NCBI RefSeq assembly: GCF_910586915.1
Contig: NZ_CAJULN010000005.1
Span: 1-64,000 of the forward strand
Reading direction: 5' to 3'
DNA: 64,000 nucleotides
Origin: an uncultured Bacteroides sp.
GTDB lineage: Bacteria; Bacteroidota; Bacteroidia; Bacteroidales; Bacteroidaceae
Under the pieces are notes generated by a model, which was not told the DNA's origin, did no database searches, and saw nothing but the letters and a program-made list of their open reading frames with translations. The position numbers were made by a program, and so were the translations under genes. How positions within the stretch are numbered: the first letter of the stretch is position 1; every line of letters starts with the position of its first letter. Positions 61,378-64,000 of the stretch are shown in pieces.

Positions 61378-64000
61378 ATGAATATATCCGAATTAAGCAT
61401 ACGCCGACCGGTATTAGCCACCGTACTGACCATCATTATCCTACTCTTCGGATTCATCGGATACAATTATCTCGGTGTCCGCGAATATCCATCGGTGGAT
61501 AATCCGATTATTTCCGTCAGTTGCTCCTATCCGGGAGCTAATGCCGACGTTATCGAAAATCAGATTACCGAACCTTTGGAGCAGAACATCAATGGTATTC
61601 CGGGTATCCGCTCCCTCTCCAGTGTCAGCCAGCAAGGACAGAGCCGCATTACGGTAGAGTTTGAACTGTCTGTCGATTTGGAAACGGCGGCCAATGACGT
61701 GCGCGACAAAGTTTCGCGCGCACAACGCTACCTGCCCCGCGACTGCGACCCGCCAACCGTGTCGAAAGCCGATGCCGACGCCATGCCTATCCTGATGGTA
61801 GCCCTGCAAAGCGACAAACGTACACTGTTGGAGCTGAGTGAGATTGCAGATTTGACAGTCAAGGAGCAGTTACAAACCATCTCCGATGTAAGTAGCGTAT
61901 CCATTTGGGGAGAGAAGCGCTACTCCATGCGTCTTTGGCTCGACCCGGCAAAAATGGCGGGCTACGGTATCAGCCCTATCGACGTTAAAAACGCTGTGGA
62001 CAGTGAGAATGTGGAACTTCCTTCGGGTAGTATCGAAGGAAATACCACCGAACTGACCATCCGCACCTTAGGACTGATGCATACGGCCGATGAATTCAAT
62101 GATCTGATTATCAAGGAAGAGAATAACCGCATCGTACGCTTCAGCGACATAGGGCGTGCCGAGTTAGGGCCTGCCGACATCAAAAGCTACATGAAGATGA
62201 ACGGTGTGCCGATGGTAGGTGTCGTAGTCATTCCACAGCCAGGTGCCAACCACATTGAGATTGCCGACGCCGTATATCAACGCATGGAGCAGATGAAGAA
62301 AGACTTGCCGGAGGATGTGCACTACAACTACGGCTTCGACAATACGAAGTTTATCCGCGCCTCCATCAACGAAGTGAAGTCTACGGTCTACGAAGCCTTC
62401 GTGCTCGTTATCATCATCATCTTCCTCTTCCTGCGCGACTGGCGTGTCACACTTGTGCCCTGTATCGTGATTCCCGTCTCCCTTATCGGTGCATTCTTTG
62501 TCATGTATTTGGCAGGGTTCTCCATCAATGTGCTTTCCATGCTTGCCATCGTATTGTCCGTGGGACTGGTGGTAGACGACGCCATCGTTATGACAGAGAA
62601 TATCTACATCCGCATCGAAAAAGGAATGAGCCCCAAAGAGGCGGGTATAGAGGGAGCGAAAGAGATTTTCTTTGCCGTCATCTCGACCACCATCACGCTG
62701 ATTGCCGTATTCTTCCCCATCGTCTTTATGGACGGTATGACGGGACGTCTGTTCCGGGAGTTCAGTATCGTCATCTCCGGTTCGGTCATCATTTCTTCGT
62801 TCGCCGCACTGACCTTCACACCGATGTTGGCAACCAAACTTCTTATCAAACGGGAAAAACAAGGTTGGTTCTACACCAAGACAGAACCGTTCTTTGAGGG
62901 AATGAACCGGTTGTATAGCCGCTCGCTCGCCGCCTTCCTCCGCAAACGGTGGATTGCGCTTCCGTTCACCTTCCTTACGATTTGCCTGATTGGTATTCTG
63001 TGGAGTGCGGTTCCTTCGGAAATGGCTCCGTTGGAAGACCGTTCGCAAATCACTATCAATACGAGAGGGGCCGAGGGTATCACTTACGAATACATACGTG
63101 ATTACACCGAAGACATCAACCTACTGGTAGACTCCATCCTACCGGATGCGGAAGCGGTAACCGCCCGTGTATCAAGTGGAAGCGGAAACGTACGCATCAC
63201 TCTGAAGGATATGAAGGACCGCAACTACACACAGATGGCAGTGGCAGAGAAAATATCGAAAGCCGTACAGAAGAAAACAATGGCACGCTCCTTCGTGCAA
63301 CAGCAATCTTCTTTCGGCGGACGCCGCGGAAGTATGCCTGTACAGTATGTGCTCCAAGCCACCAATTTGGAAAAACTGGAAGAAGTGTTGCCCAAATTCA
63401 TGGCAAAGGTATATGAAAGCCCGGTATTCCAGATGGCGGACGTCGACTTGAAGTTCAGCAAACCGGAAGCACGCATCCAAATCAACCGCGACAAGGCGAG
63501 CATCATGGGAGTAAGCACCAAGAACATCGCCCAAACCTTGCAATACGGCTTGAGCGGTCAGCGCATGGGATACTTTTACATGAACGGAAAGCAGTACGAA
63601 ATACTCGGCGAAATCAACCGCCAGCAGAGAAACAAACCTGCCGACCTGAAAGCAATTTATGTCCGCAGCACCGGTGGAGACATGATTCAACTGGACAACC
63701 TGATTGAACTGGAAAGCGGTATCGCCCCTCCCAAACTGTATCGCTACAACCGTTTCGTATCCGCCACCATCTCTGCTGGGCTGGCAGACGGAAAGACCAT
63801 CGGACAAGGATTGGACGAAATGGACAGAATAGCCAAAGAGACCTTAGACGATACGTTCCGTACGGCTTTGGCAGGCGACTCTAAGGAGTATCGCGAAAGT
63901 TCTTCCAGTCTGATGTTTGCCTTTGTCTTGGCGATTCTCCTGATTTACCTCATTTTAGCGGCGCAGTTCGAGAGCTTCAAAGACCCGTTGGTTATCATGC
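61378..64000 (+). CDS. RND efflux pump (AcrB/HAE1 type), 3' end missing
   Basis: The reading frame runs from ATG 61378 to the last base, 874 codons without a stop, so about the last 150-170 residues lie outside. It opens MNISELSIRRPVLATVLTII with TM1. The pore and docking domains follow (YPGANADVIENQITEPLEQN, GIPGIRSLSSVSQQGQSRI). TM2-TM6 include FVLVIIIIFLFLRDWRVTLVP, and the proton-relay aspartates are in VGLVVDDAIVMTENIY of TM4. The second periplasmic half has SRTGGD-like VRSTGGDMIQLDNL. It exports drugs or lipophilic compounds by proton exchange; the substrates are unknown. Confidence 0.93.
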   Translation, partial: MNISELSIRRPVLATVLTIIILLFGFIGYNYLGVREYPSVDNPIISVSCSYPGANADVIENQITEPLEQNINGIPGIRSLSSVSQQGQSRITVEFELSVDLETAANDVRDKVSRAQRYLPRDCDPPTVSKADADAMPILMVALQSDKRTLLELSEIADLTVKEQLQTISDVSSVSIWGEKRYSMRLWLDPAKMAGYGISPIDVKNAVDSENVELPSGSIEGNTTELTIRTLGLMHTADEFNDLIIKEENNRIVRFSDIGRAELGPADIKSYMKMNGVPMVGVVVIPQPGANHIEIADAVYQRMEQMKKDLPEDVHYNYGFDNTKFIRASINEVKSTVYEAFVLVIIIIFLFLRDWRVTLVPCIVIPVSLIGAFFVMYLAGFSINVLSMLAIVLSVGLVVDDAIVMTENIYIRIEKGMSPKEAGIEGAKEIFFAVISTTITLIAVFFPIVFMDGMTGRLFREFSIVISGSVIISSFAALTFTPMLATKLLIKREKQGWFYTKTEPFFEGMNRLYSRSLAAFLRKRWIALPFTFLTICLIGILWSAVPSEMAPLEDRSQITINTRGAEGITYEYIRDYTEDINLLVDSILPDAEAVTARVSSGSGNVRITLKDMKDRNYTQMAVAEKISKAVQKKTMARSFVQQQSSFGGRRGSMPVQYVLQATNLEKLEEVLPKFMAKVYESPVFQMADVDLKFSKPEARIQINRDKASIMGVSTKNIAQTLQYGLSGQRMGYFYMNGKQYEILGEINRQQRNKPADLKAIYVRSTGGDMIQLDNLIELESGIAPPKLYRYNRFVSATISAGLADGKTIGQGLDEMDRIAKETLDDTFRTALAGDSKEYRESSSSLMFAFVLAILLIYLILAAQFESFKDPLVIM

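Noticed and set aside
62164..63048. 294-codon minus-strand frame inside the RND pump gene
   Set aside because: Asp/His/Gly/Arg low-complexity shadow of a strongly supported membrane protein gene.

Overview
The window is a stretch of chromosome from a Bacteroides species, most likely B. thetaiotaomicron or a close relative. Three things support this. Many genes are preceded by the Bacteroides -7 box TAnnTTTG (for example at 1397, 9666, 18337, 46554, 47955 and 51786) instead of an E. coli-type -10. SusC/SusD, DUF4843, PKD-like, BACON and DUF1080 families are present. And the gene order from 1768 to 15303 matches, as I recall it, the BT2156-BT2167 segment of B. thetaiotaomicron.

Layout. 1-1297: 3' part of an acyl-CoA ligase gene, then a small Ala-rich lipoprotein. 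1768-8459 (minus): a five-gene operon with a sugar isomerase-like protein, a DUF1080 protein, two Gfo/Idh/MocA oxidoreductases and a membrane-bound TPR/HTH regulator. This is the set linked to glucosinolate activation and 3-keto-glycoside chemistry. 8540-9617 (minus): rpsF-rpsR-rplI. 9779-15303: a MarR regulator, a 58-residue membrane protein, the rprXY two-component system, and an EF-G paralogue (fusA2 type) whose GTPase motifs are degenerate. 15549-20954: hemW, then an accessory-looking patch with a beta-propeller lipoprotein remnant, a TetR regulator, two unrecognised proteins and a split lysO. 20990-28511: Smr protein, HAD phosphatase, AlkZ-like winged-helix protein, aroA, M28 peptidase, an orphan metal ABC permease, tsaE and an Imm17-like protein. 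28588-35545: the conserved SpoIIM / DUF4129 / DUF4350 / MoxR / DUF58 membrane cluster with a divergent RDD gene. 35612-44455: housekeeping genes (trxA, dnaE, psd, pssA, tadA, yraN, yjbR, birA). 44469-51671: BACON-domain metalloprotease, TPR protein, MATE exporter, pyrH, a DMT transporter, frr and rsgA. 51830-60073: a SusC/SusD locus without carbohydrate enzymes. 60278-64000: an RND efflux adaptor and the 5' part of its pump gene, which runs off the window.

The most interesting unexplained signal is a set of four intergenic mini-arrays (2765-2860, 16877-16966, 48871-48958, 58890-58941). Each consists of short AT-rich palindromic cores spaced about 19-22 bp apart, roughly two helical turns. Each array has its own core sequence, but two of them share unit and flank sequence. 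Some units are inverted, so the transcript could fold into long hairpins. I do not recognise them as a named repeat family. No tRNA, rRNA, CRISPR array, insertion sequence or prophage was seen.
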